A DNA stretch of 64,000 bases from Microbacterium salitolerans (GCF_019720895.1 NZ_JAHKSH010000006.1:62001-126000); one strand, 5' to 3'. Counted from the first letter of the stretch, positions 43,535-52,716 are shown. Notes: generated by a model from the letters alone, not told the origin. Numbers and translations are program-made.

Positions 43535-46288
43535 GTGTCCACTCTGCTGTCCTCACTCGGTCGCTGGTCGTACCGTCACCCCTGGCGGGTGCTCGGATCC
43601 TGGCTGCTCATCCTCGTGATCGTGGGAGGCGGCGCCGCGGCCCTCAACAAGGGCTTCGACAACTCGTTCTCGATCCCCGGCACCGAATCGCAGGAGGGGC
43701 TCGAGCAGCTCGACCGCACGTTCCCGCAGGTCTCGGGCACCGCGGCGCAGTTCATCGTCGTCGCCGCCGACGGCGACAGCATCGAGGACGCCGCCTACCG
43801 CGAGCCGATCGACGCGGCCGTCGACGAGGTCGCTGAGCTCGACCAGATGGCGGCGACGACATCGCCCTACAGCGAGACGGTCGACGGCCTCGTGTCGGAT
43901 GACGGGTCCGCCGCGATCGTCCAGATGCAGCTCGACGGCCAGGCCACGAACATCGGCGACGACGTGAAGGACGCGATCTCCGACGAGGTGCACGCGCTCG
44001 GCGACGAGCTGCCGGAGGGATCCGCGACGAAGCTCGGCGGCGACCTCTACGCGACCGAGCTTCCGGCGCTCTCGATCGTCGAGGTGGTCGGCGTCGTCAT
44101 CGCACTCCTCGTGCTCATCGTCACGTTCCGCGCGTTCGTCATGGCCGGTCTCCCGCTCGCCGTCGCGCTCATCGGCGTCGGCGTCTCGATGCTCGGCATC
44201 GTCGCGGCGACGGCGTTCACGACCGTCAGCTCGACGACGCCGATGCTCGCGCTCATGCTCGGCCTCGCCGTGGGCATCGACTACGCGCTCTTCATCGCGG
44301 CCCGCCACCAGGATCAGGTGCGCCACGGCGTGGCACCCGAGGACGCCGCGGCGCGCGCCACGGGAACCGCCGGATCCGCCGTCGTCTTCGCGGGCGTCAC
44401 CGTGCTCATCGCCCTCATCGGGCTGGGGTTCGCGGGGATCCCGTTCCTCACGACCATGGGCATCGCGGCCGCCGTGGCCGTCGCCATCGCCGTCGCCATC
44501 GCCGTGACCCTCACGCCTGCACTGCTCGGGTTCGTGAAGGGCCGCGCCGCGGGGCGCCCGCCGAGACCGGCGAAGAACGGCGAGAGCAAGGTCGGCTTCG
44601 CCCGCCGCTGGGTCGGCCTCGTCACGAAGCATCCGGTCGTCACGACCGTCGCGGTCGTCCTGGGCCTCGGCATCGTCGCGATCCCCGCGGCGCAGCTGCA
44701 GCTCGCCCTCCCCAACGCCGGAGTCCTCCCCGAGGACAGCGAGGCGCGCCAGGCCTACGACCTCACGGGCGAGCACTTCGGCGACGGCTTCAACGGCCCG
44801 CTGATCCTCACGGGGACGATCGTGACCAGCGAGGATCCGCTGACGCTCATGGAGGACCTGGGCGAGGAGGTCGAGAAGATCGACGGCGTCGCCGAGGTCG
44901 CCCTCGCGACGCCCAACGAGACCGCCGACACCGGGATCGTGCAGATCGTGCCCGAGACGGGACCGTCCGATCCGGCGACCAGCGAGCTCGTGCGCGAGCT
45001 GCGCGCCCACCACGACGAGTGGCTCGACGAGTTCGGCGTCGATCTCAGCGTGACGGGCTTCACCGCAGTGTCGATCGACATCGCGGACCAGCTCCAGGAC
45101 GCGCTGCTGCCCTTCGGCGTCTTCGTCGTCGGGCTCTCCTTCCTCCTGCTGATGATCGTGTTCCGGTCGATCTGGGTGCCGCTCAAGGCGGCGCTCGGAT
45201 ATCTGCTGTCGATCCTCGCCGCGTTCGGGGTCGTGACGATGGTGTTCGAGTGGGGCTGGGGCGCCGACCTCCTGCACGTGAGCAAGACCGGACCGGTGAT
45301 CGCATTCATGCCGATCGTCGTCATGGGCGTGCTGTTCGGGCTCGCGATGGACTACGAGGTGTTCCTCGTGTCCCGCATGCGCGAGGACTTCGTGCATGCG
45401 TCGCGCAAGCTCGGCGCCACACGGGACGTCGCGGTCGACGCAGTCCGCTCGGGCTATGCCGCCTCGGCCCGCGTCGTCACCGCCGCCGCCGTCATCATGT
45501 TCGCCGTCTTCGCGGCGTTCGTCCCCGAGGGCGACAGCAACATCAAGCCCATCGCACTCGCGCTGGCGGTCGGCATCGCGGTCGACGCCTTCCTGGTGCG
45601 CATGACGCTCGTCCCCGCCGTCATGGCGCTGCTCGGCGCGAAGGCGTGGTGGCTGCCGCGATGGCTGGCGAAGCGGCTCCCCCACTTCGACATCGAGGGC
45701 GAGGCCGTCGAGCGAGAGGATCAGCTGGCCGACTGGCCCGAGCCGCACACGACGGCGCAGATCGCGGCCGAGAAGCTCTCGATCACGCTCGACGGCGCAC
45801 CGGTCGCCCGCGACGTCGCGGTGCGCGTCGAGCCCGGCGAGGCACTCGTCGTGTCGGCGGACGATGCCCGCTCCGCGCGCCTGACGATGCTGGCGTTCGC
45901 CGGCCGCATCACGCCCGACGAGGACAGTCTCCTCCGCGTCGCCGGGCACCTGCTTCCCGGGCGCGGCTCCTGGGTGCGCGCGCACGTCGGCGTCGCCCTC
46001 CTCGACGGGGCACCGGATCCCGTCGGCACCGTGCGCTCCGCGCTGGCGGACGGCACGCGTCTCGTCATGATCGACGGGATCGACCAGATCGCGCCGATCC
46101 AGCGCACAGCCGTCGGAGAGCTGCTGCGACAGGCGGCGACGGACTCCGCGCATCCGCTCACCGTCGTCGCCTCGGCGGCCGACGCTCCCGACGCTCAACA
46201 GCTCCTCGCCGACGCCGGATGGCCCGGCGCCGACGTTCTCGACGTCACGCCGCGGGTCGCGGCGACGACTCCTGAGGTGATCGCATGA
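43535..46288 (+). CDS. MMPL family transporter with C-terminal degenerate ABC-like domain
   Basis: A 917-residue RND/MMPL-type exporter. Two similar halves each contain an extracytoplasmic domain (QEGLEQLDRTFPQVSGTAAQ; SEARQAYDLTGEHFGDGF) and a block of about five to six membrane helices with MMPL motifs such as GIDYALFIAARHQD and GLAMDYEVFLVSRMREDF. After about residue 740 comes a 170-residue soluble extension that follows the order of an ABC ATPase (KLSITLDGAPVARDVAVRV, GEALVVSADDARSARLTML, LRVAGHLLPGR, RLVMIDGIDQI) but lacks Walker A lysine and signature motif. GTG 43535 follows GGAGG. The stop overlaps the YhgE gene (ATGA). Confidence 0.9.
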   Translation: MSTLLSSLGRWSYRHPWRVLGSWLLILVIVGGGAAALNKGFDNSFSIPGTESQEGLEQLDRTFPQVSGTAAQFIVVAADGDSIEDAAYREPIDAAVDEVAELDQMAATTSPYSETVDGLVSDDGSAAIVQMQLDGQATNIGDDVKDAISDEVHALGDELPEGSATKLGGDLYATELPALSIVEVVGVVIALLVLIVTFRAFVMAGLPLAVALIGVGVSMLGIVAATAFTTVSSTTPMLALMLGLAVGIDYALFIAARHQDQVRHGVAPEDAAARATGTAGSAVVFAGVTVLIALIGLGFAGIPFLTTMGIAAAVAVAIAVAIAVTLTPALLGFVKGRAAGRPPRPAKNGESKVGFARRWVGLVTKHPVVTTVAVVLGLGIVAIPAAQLQLALPNAGVLPEDSEARQAYDLTGEHFGDGFNGPLILTGTIVTSEDPLTLMEDLGEEVEKIDGVAEVALATPNETADTGIVQIVPETGPSDPATSELVRELRAHHDEWLDEFGVDLSVTGFTAVSIDIADQLQDALLPFGVFVVGLSFLLLMIVFRSIWVPLKAALGYLLSILAAFGVVTMVFEWGWGADLLHVSKTGPVIAFMPIVVMGVLFGLAMDYEVFLVSRMREDFVHASRKLGATRDVAVDAVRSGYAASARVVTAAAVIMFAVFAAFVPEGDSNIKPIALALAVGIAVDAFLVRMTLVPAVMALLGAKAWWLPRWLAKRLPHFDIEGEAVEREDQLADWPEPHTTAQIAAEKLSITLDGAPVARDVAVRVEPGEALVVSADDARSARLTMLAFAGRITPDEDSLLRVAGHLLPGRGSWVRAHVGVALLDGAPDPVGTVRSALADGTRLVMIDGIDQIAPIQRTAVGELLRQAATDSAHPLTVVASAADAPDAQQLLADAGWPGADVLDVTPRVAATTPEVIA

Positions 46289-49002
46289 CAACGCACATCG
46301 AACGCGCAGGGACGAAGCGTCCCGTGACCTGGGTGACGGTGCTGGGCGTGCTGCTGCTGCCCGCCCTCATCGGCGGGATCCTCGTCGCGGCGCTCGCGCA
46401 CCCGACCGACCGGCTCGACAACATGTCGGCCGCGATCGTGAACGAGGACGAGGGCGTCGAGATCGACGGCCAGCTCACACCGCTCGGGCGCCAGCTCGCC
46501 GCGGGGCTCGTGGACGGCTCGGATGACCTCGAGAGCAACATCGACTGGGTCATCTCGAATGCCGAGGATGCCGAGCAGGGCGTGGCGGACGGCGAATACC
46601 AGGCCGTCGTGACGATCCCCGAGGACTTCAGCGAGGCCGCCATGTCGTCGGGTGAGGCGCTGCAGGGCTCGGGAAACCCCGACCAGGCGACGATCGACGT
46701 CGAGACGGCGCCCGATGCGCGCATCGTCGACAGCGCGATCATGCAGCAGGTGTCCGCCACGGCCGCGTCGACCATGGGCGGCATGCTCTCGGAGGCGACC
46801 CTCGAGAACGTGTTCCTCAGCTTCACCGACCTCGGCGAGCAGCTGGGCGATGCGTCGGACGGAGCGACTCAGCTCGCCGACGGCGCGGGCGAGGCCGAAG
46901 AGGGCGCCGGCGACCTGTCCGACGGAGCGGGTGAGCTCGCCGGCGGCATCGTCTCGCTGCGCGACGGCATCGCGCAGCTCGCGTCCGGCGCGGAAGATGC
47001 CGCGACCGGAGCGGTCACGCTCGGAGACGGCACGGCGCAGCTCGCCGAGGGCGCCGGCCAGCTGTCGAATGGCGCGACCCAGCTTTCCGATGGCGCGGGA
47101 CAGCTCACGGGCGGCCTCGCGCAGGTCGACATCGGACTCAACGGATCCGATGCTCAGCCGGGTCTGGCGGGCGGCGCCACGCAGGTCGCCGACGGCGTCG
47201 AGGGAATCGATGCGGGTCTCAACGGCACCGACCAGCAGCCGGGCCTCGCGGACGCCGCCGATCAGATCGCCGTTGCGATCTCGGACGTCGTCGCGGGCCT
47301 CGCGGGCGACGGCACCGCAGCGAACCCCGGACTCGTCTCGGGCGCCGACCAGGTCGCGTCGGGCGTCGAGGAGTTCGACGGCGCGCTGAACGGCACCGAC
47401 CAGCAGCCGGGCCTCGCGGACGGCGCGGAGCAGGTTGCCGGCGGTGTGGAGGGACTGAGCGCGGGACTCAACGGCACTGCGGATCAGCCCGGCCTCGTCG
47501 GCGGCATCTCCGGGGTCGCCGAGGGCACCGCCGGCCTCGCCACGGGTCTCGGCGGCACCGATGCCGAGCCGGGCCTCGCGGCCGGCGCGGAGCAGGTCGC
47601 GGGCGGCCTCGAGCAGCTGTCGGCCGACTGCGCCACGATGGGCGGCAGCGCCGCGATCTGCGAGCAGCTCGCCCAGCTCGCTCCCGGCGCGCGCGGCGTC
47701 GCGGACGGATCCGCGGAGCTCGCTGGTGCCGCCTCCCAGGTCGACGACGGGGCTCAGCAGGCCTCGGCCGGCGCACAGCAGCTCGGCGGAGCCGCGTCCC
47801 AGCTCGCTCCCGGCGCCCGCCAGGTCGCCGACGGCGCGACACAGCTCGCCGGCGGCGCCTCACAGCTCGCGCCGGGAGCGCGCCAGGTGTCCGACGGCAC
47901 GCGCACACTCACGAACGGACTCACGCAGCTCGAGCCCGGTGCACGCCAGCTGGCGGACGGCGCGCATCAGCTCGCCGATGGATCCGCCCAGCTCGCTCCC
48001 GGCGCCCGTCAGCTCGCCGACGGCACCACGCAGCTCGCGGCGGGTGCTCCCGCGCTCGTCGAGGGCGCGCGCGGCCTCGACGACGGCGCGAGCGCGCTGG
48101 CCGGCGGCGCCGACGAGCTCGCGCTCGGCGCCGAGCAGGCAGCGGCCGGTACGTACACGCTGTCGAACGGCATCTCACAGCTCGGCGAGGGCGCGCGCGA
48201 GGCGGGCGGCGGCACGACGCAGCTCGCCGACGGCGCCGAACAGCTGGCCAGCGGGGCGGGCGAGCTCGGCGACGGCATCGGCCAGCTGGCCGGCGGCGCC
48301 AGCGAGCTCGGCGACGGGCTGGGCCAGGCGGTCGATCAGCTGCCGAGCTTCACGGACGACGAGGCGACCGACCTCGCCTCGGTCGTCAGCGACCCGGTCG
48401 CCTCCGGTGGCGGCGGGCTGACGATGTTCGGCGACACGGCCGTGCCGCTGCTCGCGACGATCGTGCTCTGGTTCGGCGGGCTCGCGACGTTCGTCGCGCT
48501 GCGCCCGGTCACCGCCCGTGCGCTCACGTCGCGCCGGTCGTCGTTCGCGCTCGCCGCGCGGGCCCTGCTTCCGGGTGCGATCATCGGCGCCGTGCAGGGC
48601 GTGCTCGTCGCGGCCATCATCGTCTGGGTGGGCGAGTACTCCGCGTCCGTCAGCTGGACGCTCGTGGGCCTGTCGGCCATCGCCGGCATCGCGTTCGCCG
48701 CGATCCACCAGGCACTCGTCGCCGTGCTCGGCGGCACCGGGCGCTGGATCGCCGCGGTCGTCGGCGCCCTCGCCGTCGCGGTGAACATCGTCTCGACCGT
48801 GCCGGGCGTGCTCACCTCGCTCGCGTCCATGCTGCCGACGTCTCCCGCGCTGGACGCCCTCGTCGACGCCATCACGGGATCTCCCGTCGGCGGCGCCGTC
48901 ACGGCGCTCGTCGTGTGGGCTGCCCTCGCGCTCGTCGCGACGGTCGTCGCGGTCCAGGCACGCCGCACGACGTCGGCGAAGGCAGTGCTCGCCGGGGCGT
49001 GA
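46285..49002 (+). CDS. YhgE/Pip-type membrane protein with long repeat region
   Basis: A 905-residue protein. One N-terminal membrane helix (about 17-38) is followed by the YhgE/Pip domain (LDNMSAAIVNEDEGVEIDGQ; EYQAVVTIPEDFSEAAM). A 500-residue low-complexity repeat region built on QLADGA/QLAxGA units fills residues about 185-690. A block of five to six membrane helices with an ABC2-permease-like layout occupies about 710-895. Homologues include ESX/type VII-linked YhgE (EsaA-like) proteins and phage infection protein. It overlaps the MMPL gene by four bases, so both likely form one envelope export or remodelling system. Confidence 0.88.
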   Translation: MTTHIERAGTKRPVTWVTVLGVLLLPALIGGILVAALAHPTDRLDNMSAAIVNEDEGVEIDGQLTPLGRQLAAGLVDGSDDLESNIDWVISNAEDAEQGVADGEYQAVVTIPEDFSEAAMSSGEALQGSGNPDQATIDVETAPDARIVDSAIMQQVSATAASTMGGMLSEATLENVFLSFTDLGEQLGDASDGATQLADGAGEAEEGAGDLSDGAGELAGGIVSLRDGIAQLASGAEDAATGAVTLGDGTAQLAEGAGQLSNGATQLSDGAGQLTGGLAQVDIGLNGSDAQPGLAGGATQVADGVEGIDAGLNGTDQQPGLADAADQIAVAISDVVAGLAGDGTAANPGLVSGADQVASGVEEFDGALNGTDQQPGLADGAEQVAGGVEGLSAGLNGTADQPGLVGGISGVAEGTAGLATGLGGTDAEPGLAAGAEQVAGGLEQLSADCATMGGSAAICEQLAQLAPGARGVADGSAELAGAASQVDDGAQQASAGAQQLGGAASQLAPGARQVADGATQLAGGASQLAPGARQVSDGTRTLTNGLTQLEPGARQLADGAHQLADGSAQLAPGARQLADGTTQLAAGAPALVEGARGLDDGASALAGGADELALGAEQAAAGTYTLSNGISQLGEGAREAGGGTTQLADGAEQLASGAGELGDGIGQLAGGASELGDGLGQAVDQLPSFTDDEATDLASVVSDPVASGGGGLTMFGDTAVPLLATIVLWFGGLATFVALRPVTARALTSRRSSFALAARALLPGAIIGAVQGVLVAAIIVWVGEYSASVSWTLVGLSAIAGIAFAAIHQALVAVLGGTGRWIAAVVGALAVAVNIVSTVPGVLTSLASMLPTSPALDALVDAITGSPVGGAVTALVVWAALALVATVVAVQARRTTSAKAVLAGA
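47140..47630 (+). repeat. Tandem 30-35-residue repeats inside the YhgE gene
   Basis: Within the coiled repeat region, a larger unit recurs about five times: a LNGTDQQPGLADGAEQVAGG-like block of 28-42 residues, each with a small loop (NGSDAQPG, NGTDQQPG, GDGTAANPG, NGTDQQPG, NGTADQPG, GGTDAEPG). The repeats are coding and in frame, with DNA similarity high enough for slippage or recombination. Confidence 0.75.
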
Positions 49003-49016
49003 TCTCATGCAGTTGA

Positions 49017-49046
49017 GGCGCCGGGCTCCTACGGGAGTCCGGCGCC
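49017..49046 (+). terminator. Terminator after the YhgE gene
   Basis: GGCGCCGG (49017-49024) pairs with CCGGCGCC (49039-49046), extended inward by CTCC/GGGAG with one mismatch. It lies between convergent genes, so it can serve both. Confidence 0.65.
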
Positions 49047-49053
49047 CGATTCG

Positions 49054-49659
49054 TCAGCGCGCCGCGGGAATCCGATCGCGAGCCGCCGTCAGCAGGTGCC
49101 GCGCCGTGTCGAGCATGCCGGCCGCGTGGGCGGGCGCAACGCGCGCCAGGGCGAACGCCGCGATCGTGAGGCCCGTGATGGTCTCGGCGAGGCCGTCCCC
49201 GTCGTCGGCCGCGGCGCCGCCGACGAACGCGGCGACGCCGCTGCCGATCGCGTCGCGCAGCTCATCGCGGTAGTCCGCGACGACGCGGGCGACCTCGGCA
49301 TCCTGCGCGAGGGGCGCCGTCGCGGTGTTGACGAGCAGGCAGCCGCCCTGGCCGACCATCGAGCCGGCATCCGCGAACGCGTCGCGGAGCCCGTCCAGAT
49401 AGACGATGACCGCGTCCGGATCCACCGGATCCTCCCACAGCGGGCGCAGTCGGGGGCGAATCACCTCGTCGAGATAGCTCTGCACGGCCGCATCGAACAG
49501 CCCGCGCTTCGAGGCGAAGGCGTTATAGATGCTCGAACGGCTCAGCCCGGTGGCCTCTTCCAGCGCCGGGATCGACGCGCCCTCGAATCCCGCCCGCCAG
49601 AACACGGTGCGCGCCGCGCGGACCACCGTGCTCCGATCGAACGCCTGTGTGCGAGCCAT
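49054..49659 (-). CDS. TetR family regulator of the DUF1304/oxidoreductase pair
   Basis: A 201-residue regulator (AARTVFWRAGFEGASIPALE, ATGLSRSSIYNAFASKRGLFDAAV, a CLLVNTATAPLAQDAEVARV ligand-domain block). ATG 49659 is preceded by GAGGACGAG. It is divergent from the DUF1304 gene and the NADP-dependent oxidoreductase gene; similar regulators control detoxifying reductases, so that is the likely role (inference). Confidence 0.87.
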   Translation of the reverse strand: MARTQAFDRSTVVRAARTVFWRAGFEGASIPALEEATGLSRSSIYNAFASKRGLFDAAVQSYLDEVIRPRLRPLWEDPVDPDAVIVYLDGLRDAFADAGSMVGQGGCLLVNTATAPLAQDAEVARVVADYRDELRDAIGSGVAAFVGGAAADDGDGLAETITGLTIAAFALARVAPAHAAGMLDTARHLLTAARDRIPAAR

Positions 49660-49692
49660 CTCGTCCTCTTCGTTTTGTGAAACGTTCGGTCC

Positions 49693-49702
49693 AGTATATA
49701 TT
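49693..49702. promoter_or_regulatory. Overlapping divergent -10 boxes
   Basis: AGTATATATT holds TATATT (49697-49702, rightward) and TATACT on the other strand (49693-49698). One short AT-rich element, rare in this GC-rich sequence, could therefore fire both ways and be blocked by one bound TetR protein. Confidence 0.45.
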
Positions 49703-49755
49703 GAAAGAGTCGTTACAGTATCGACACGCCCACCGGGCGATGAGGGGAACCCACC

Positions 49756-50142
49756 ATGGTCATCGCAGGACTCGCTCTCGCCGGCGTCGCGGCGCTCGTG
49801 CACGTCGTCATCTTCGCTCTGGAGTCGCTCGTCTGGACGACGCCGCGCGCCCGATCGGTGTTCGGCACGACCGAGCAGGAGGCTGCGGCCACGAAGGAGA
49901 TGGCGTTCAACCAGGGGTTCTACAACCTGTTCCTCGCGGTCGTCGTGGCCGTCGGCATCGTCCTGTTCGCCGCAGAACAGACCGCGGCAGGTGCCGCGCT
50001 CGTGTTCGCCGGCGCCGGCTCGATGGCCGCCGCTGCCCTCGTCCTGCTGCTGTCCAGCCCGGACAAGACCTCGGCCGCCCTCAAACAGGGGATTCTCCCG
50101 GCCCTCGGCGTCGTCGCGCTGACCATCGGCCTCACCCTCTGA
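49756..50142 (+). CDS. DUF1304 membrane protein
   Basis: A 128-residue membrane protein with four helices and the DUF1304 pattern LVHVVIFALESLVWTTPRAR and FNQGFYNLFLAVVVAVGIVL. The ATG follows GAGGGGAA. It is 27 bases ahead of an NADP-dependent oxidoreductase gene and divergent from a TetR gene. Function unknown. Confidence 0.85.
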   Translation: MVIAGLALAGVAALVHVVIFALESLVWTTPRARSVFGTTEQEAAATKEMAFNQGFYNLFLAVVVAVGIVLFAAEQTAAGAALVFAGAGSMAAAALVLLLSSPDKTSAALKQGILPALGVVALTIGLTL

Positions 50143-50168
50143 TCAACCGCCCTCTCGAAGGAGAATGC

Positions 50169-51179
50169 ATGTCCGCCACTCTCAGCACCCGAATCCAGCT
50201 CGCCGCCCGCCCCGTGGGCTGGCCGACGCACGACGACTTCCACACCGAGACGGTCGCTCTCGACGAGCTCCGCGACGGCGAGGTGCGCGTGCGCAACGCG
50301 TTCCTCTCGGTCGACCCGTACATGCGGGGGCGCATGAGCGACGCGCGCAGCTACGTCGCCCCCTACGCCCTCGGCGACACGATCGCGGGCGGCGCCATCG
50401 GCCACGTCGTCGCGTCAGCTTCGGACGACGTCCCCGTCGGGGCGATCGTCCAGCACCAGCACGGCTGGTCCGACACGGTGCAGGCGGAGGCCGAGACGTT
50501 CCGCGTCGTCCCGGAGGTGCCGGGCCTGCCCCTCTCGCTGCGCCTGCACATCCTCGGCATGACCGGGCTCACGGCCTATGTCGGCCTCACCGCGATCGCG
50601 GGCATGAAGGAGGGTGACACCGTCTTCATCTCGGGCGCCGCCGGCGCCGTGGGCACCGCGGCGGGCCAGATCGCCCGCCTCCTCGGCGCCGGTCGCGTCA
50701 TCGGATCCGCCGGGTCCGCAGAGAAGGTCGCCCTGCTGACCGAGAAGTACGGCTACGACGCCGCCTTCAACTACAAGGACGGCGACGTGCGCGGCCAGCT
50801 CGCGGCGGCCGCTCCCGACGGCATCGACGTGTTCTTCGACAACGTCGGCGGCGACCACCTCGAGGCCGCGATCGACGCGTTCAACGACGGCGGGCGCGCC
50901 GCGCTCTGCGGAGCGATCGCCGGCTACAACACCACCGACCGCACGCCCGGCCCCGACAACATGGCGAACATGATCACACGGGGACTGAAGCTCGAGGGCT
51001 TCACACTCGGCAGCTACCTGCACCTGGCTCCGGAGTTCCAGGAGAAGATGACCGCCTGGTTCGCCGCCGGGAAGATCGCCTACGACGAGACCATCGTCGA
51101 CGGCATCGAGAACACGGTCGACGCGTTCCTCGACATGATGCGGGGCGCCAACACCGGCAAGATGCTCGTGCGCGTCTGA
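50169..51179 (+). CDS. NADP-dependent oxidoreductase, leukotriene B4 dehydrogenase/CurA type
   Basis: A zinc-independent medium-chain reductase of 336 residues that probably reduces the double bond of enones. Blocks are FLSVDPYMRGRMSDARSY near 46, LHILGMTGLTAYVGLTAIAG near 120, the nucleotide-binding VFISGAAGAVGTAAGQIA near 148, and VFFDNVGGDHLEAAIDAFN near 220. A GAAGGAG ribosome site precedes ATG 50169. It is the second gene of the TetR-controlled pair. Confidence 0.9.
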   Translation: MSATLSTRIQLAARPVGWPTHDDFHTETVALDELRDGEVRVRNAFLSVDPYMRGRMSDARSYVAPYALGDTIAGGAIGHVVASASDDVPVGAIVQHQHGWSDTVQAEAETFRVVPEVPGLPLSLRLHILGMTGLTAYVGLTAIAGMKEGDTVFISGAAGAVGTAAGQIARLLGAGRVIGSAGSAEKVALLTEKYGYDAAFNYKDGDVRGQLAAAAPDGIDVFFDNVGGDHLEAAIDAFNDGGRAALCGAIAGYNTTDRTPGPDNMANMITRGLKLEGFTLGSYLHLAPEFQEKMTAWFAAGKIAYDETIVDGIENTVDAFLDMMRGANTGKMLVRV

Positions 51180-51207
51180 CGTCGAGATCGGCGTCGCGCC
51201 CGGCCCG

Positions 51208-51927
51208 TCAGAATCCGTTCTCGTGGCGTGGCGTGAGCTCGCGCCACGGCCCGCCACCGCCGGTGGTGACGTGTCGCGATCGAGACGGCGGTGGCGGACT
51301 CGGCGTCGCCGGGATGTCCTGGAACCTCACCCGGCTCCGCGGTTCCGTCCGCGCCTGCTGGCCCGCGGGGCTCGTCCACTCGTACACGCCGGTGAGGGCT
51401 GCGTCACCTTCCACGGCGTCTGGTGCTTCAGGGGGTGATGCGCGCGGCAGAGCGCCCCGAGATTCTCGGTGCTCGTCAGGCCGCTCCTCGAGAGCTTCGG
51501 GTTCGGGCTTCGCGGCGATGACCTTCGCGATCCGCCGGGTATGGAACACCGTCTCCGTCGCCGCATGCTCCAGAACGAGCCGCTCATACCGGCCGCGGAC
51601 ATCCTGCGACGACAGCCGCATGCCGATATCCGCGAGCGCCTTCGCCGCCGCGTTCGGCGACACGTTCGTCGCCACGGCGATTTCGGCGGCCATCGACCAA
51701 TACGCGAAGTCGTCATCGTTCGTATCCGCCCGCGCCCGCGCGGCCTGAGTCGACGCGATCTCCTGCACCTCGGCATACGCGAACGCCAGGAACGCGTCCA
51801 TCGCCGACTTCATCTTCTCGACCGTGCCGATCGCGTCCAGCAGATCGGCCACGCTCTGCGCCTCATTGACGGTCAGCTCCCACGGCGCCGCACCCGCGGT
51901 GCGAGAGAGGGGAACCGTCTGAGTCAT
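51208..51927 (-). pseudogene. DUF222-HNH endonuclease remnant, deleted and frameshifted
   Basis: The first 145 or so codons read as the start of a DUF222 protein (VNEAQSVADLLDAIGTVEKM, DDFAYWSMAAEIAVATNVSP, DVRGRYERLVLEHAATETVF). Full-length members continue for some 200-300 residues to an HNH nuclease. Here the middle is missing. The HNH end appears in another frame (ENLGALCRAHHPLKHQTPWK, about 51392-51467), after which the original frame resumes with GVYEWTSPAGQQARTEPR. So a large deletion plus compensating frame changes have destroyed the gene. DUF222-HNH genes are mobile or multi-copy in actinobacteria. Confidence 0.8.
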
Positions 51928-52053
51928 GTGATGTCGCAGGACATCGGTGACAGTTCTGCACGCCCGCAGATCAGGCCGCTCGCTCCGCGACCTCAGGCGT
52001 GTTGCTCAGGGCAGGCCGGTCGGGGCCCCGATCTTTCGTGGAACGATGGCGAC

Positions 52054-52593
52054 ATGGCCCCTCGAGTCGTCGCCGTTCATTCCCACGCCTCGCACACCTT
52101 CAGCAAGCTGGCGCGTGAGTCGATCACTCTCCTCGAAGGGCTCGGTGTCGAGGGGGATGCACACTGCGGCGCGACCGTGCAGCACCGCTCGCGGGTCGCT
52201 GCAGACCCGTCACAGCCCAACCTGCGACAGGTGCACCTGATCCATGGAGAGCTGTTCGACGAGCTGCGCGAGAGCGGTCACGGCGTCGTACCCGGTGAAC
52301 TCGGCGAGAACATCACCACTCGGGATATCGACCTACTGGCACTTCCCGTCGGCGCTCGACTGCACGTCGGCGACGCGGTGGTGACGATCACAGGCCTCCG
52401 CAACCCGTGCCAGCAGATCAACGATTTTCAATCGGGCCTGCTCAAGCGAGTGATCAAGACCGATGATGAGGGCCACGTCGTCCGACTCGCCGGGGTCATG
52501 GGCATCGTCTCCCGCGGCGGGCCCGTGGCCGCCGGAGACACGATCGACGTCGAGCTGCCGCCGACACCGCACTTTCCACTCACGCGCGTGTGA
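52054..52593 (+). CDS. MOSC domain protein
   Basis: A 179-residue MOSC (Moco sulfurase C-terminal) domain protein. Typical features are LEGLGVEGDAHCGATVQHRS near 28, QVHLIHGELFDEL, PGELGENITTRDIDLLALPV and the conserved cysteine in GLRNPCQQI. MOSC proteins carry sulfur or molybdenum cofactor ligands or act as small reductases for toxic N-hydroxylated compounds. ATG 52054 has AACGAT six bases upstream and may be leaderless. It ends at a strong terminator. Confidence 0.88.
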   Translation: MAPRVVAVHSHASHTFSKLARESITLLEGLGVEGDAHCGATVQHRSRVAADPSQPNLRQVHLIHGELFDELRESGHGVVPGELGENITTRDIDLLALPVGARLHVGDAVVTITGLRNPCQQINDFQSGLLKRVIKTDDEGHVVRLAGVMGIVSRGGPVAAGDTIDVELPPTPHFPLTRV

Positions 52594-52654
52594 TCGCGAC
52601 CCAGAGGGATGGCGGCAGATGCAGAGAAGGGAAGCTGCAGGCGCGCCGCACCCA

Positions 52655-52697
52655 CTCTCGTCGAGTCCGCTGCGATTCGCAGCGGACTCGACGAGAG
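52655..52697. terminator. Bidirectional terminator between MOSC gene and fruA
   Basis: A perfect 21-bp inverted repeat (52655-52675 with 52677-52697) around a single base lies between convergent genes. It is the longest stem in the window. Confidence 0.85.
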
Positions 52698-52716
52698 CTG
52701 ATGCACATCGGGGCGA

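Noticed and set aside
43553-46291. A long open frame (about 900 codons) on the minus strand opposite the MMPL gene.
   Set aside because: Composition is almost only Asp, Arg, His, Gly and Glu with no motif or ribosome site. It is a mirror of GC-rich coding on the other strand.
47140-47630. Short repeated DNA words that at first look like a repeat array.
   Set aside because: They are in frame and encode protein repeats of the YhgE gene. There are no constant-length spacers as in a CRISPR array.
46285-49002. YhgE/Pip (phage infection protein) as a sign of prophage.
   Set aside because: The name comes from a phage receptor role in lactococci. The gene is a chromosomal envelope gene here, with no phage genes nearby.
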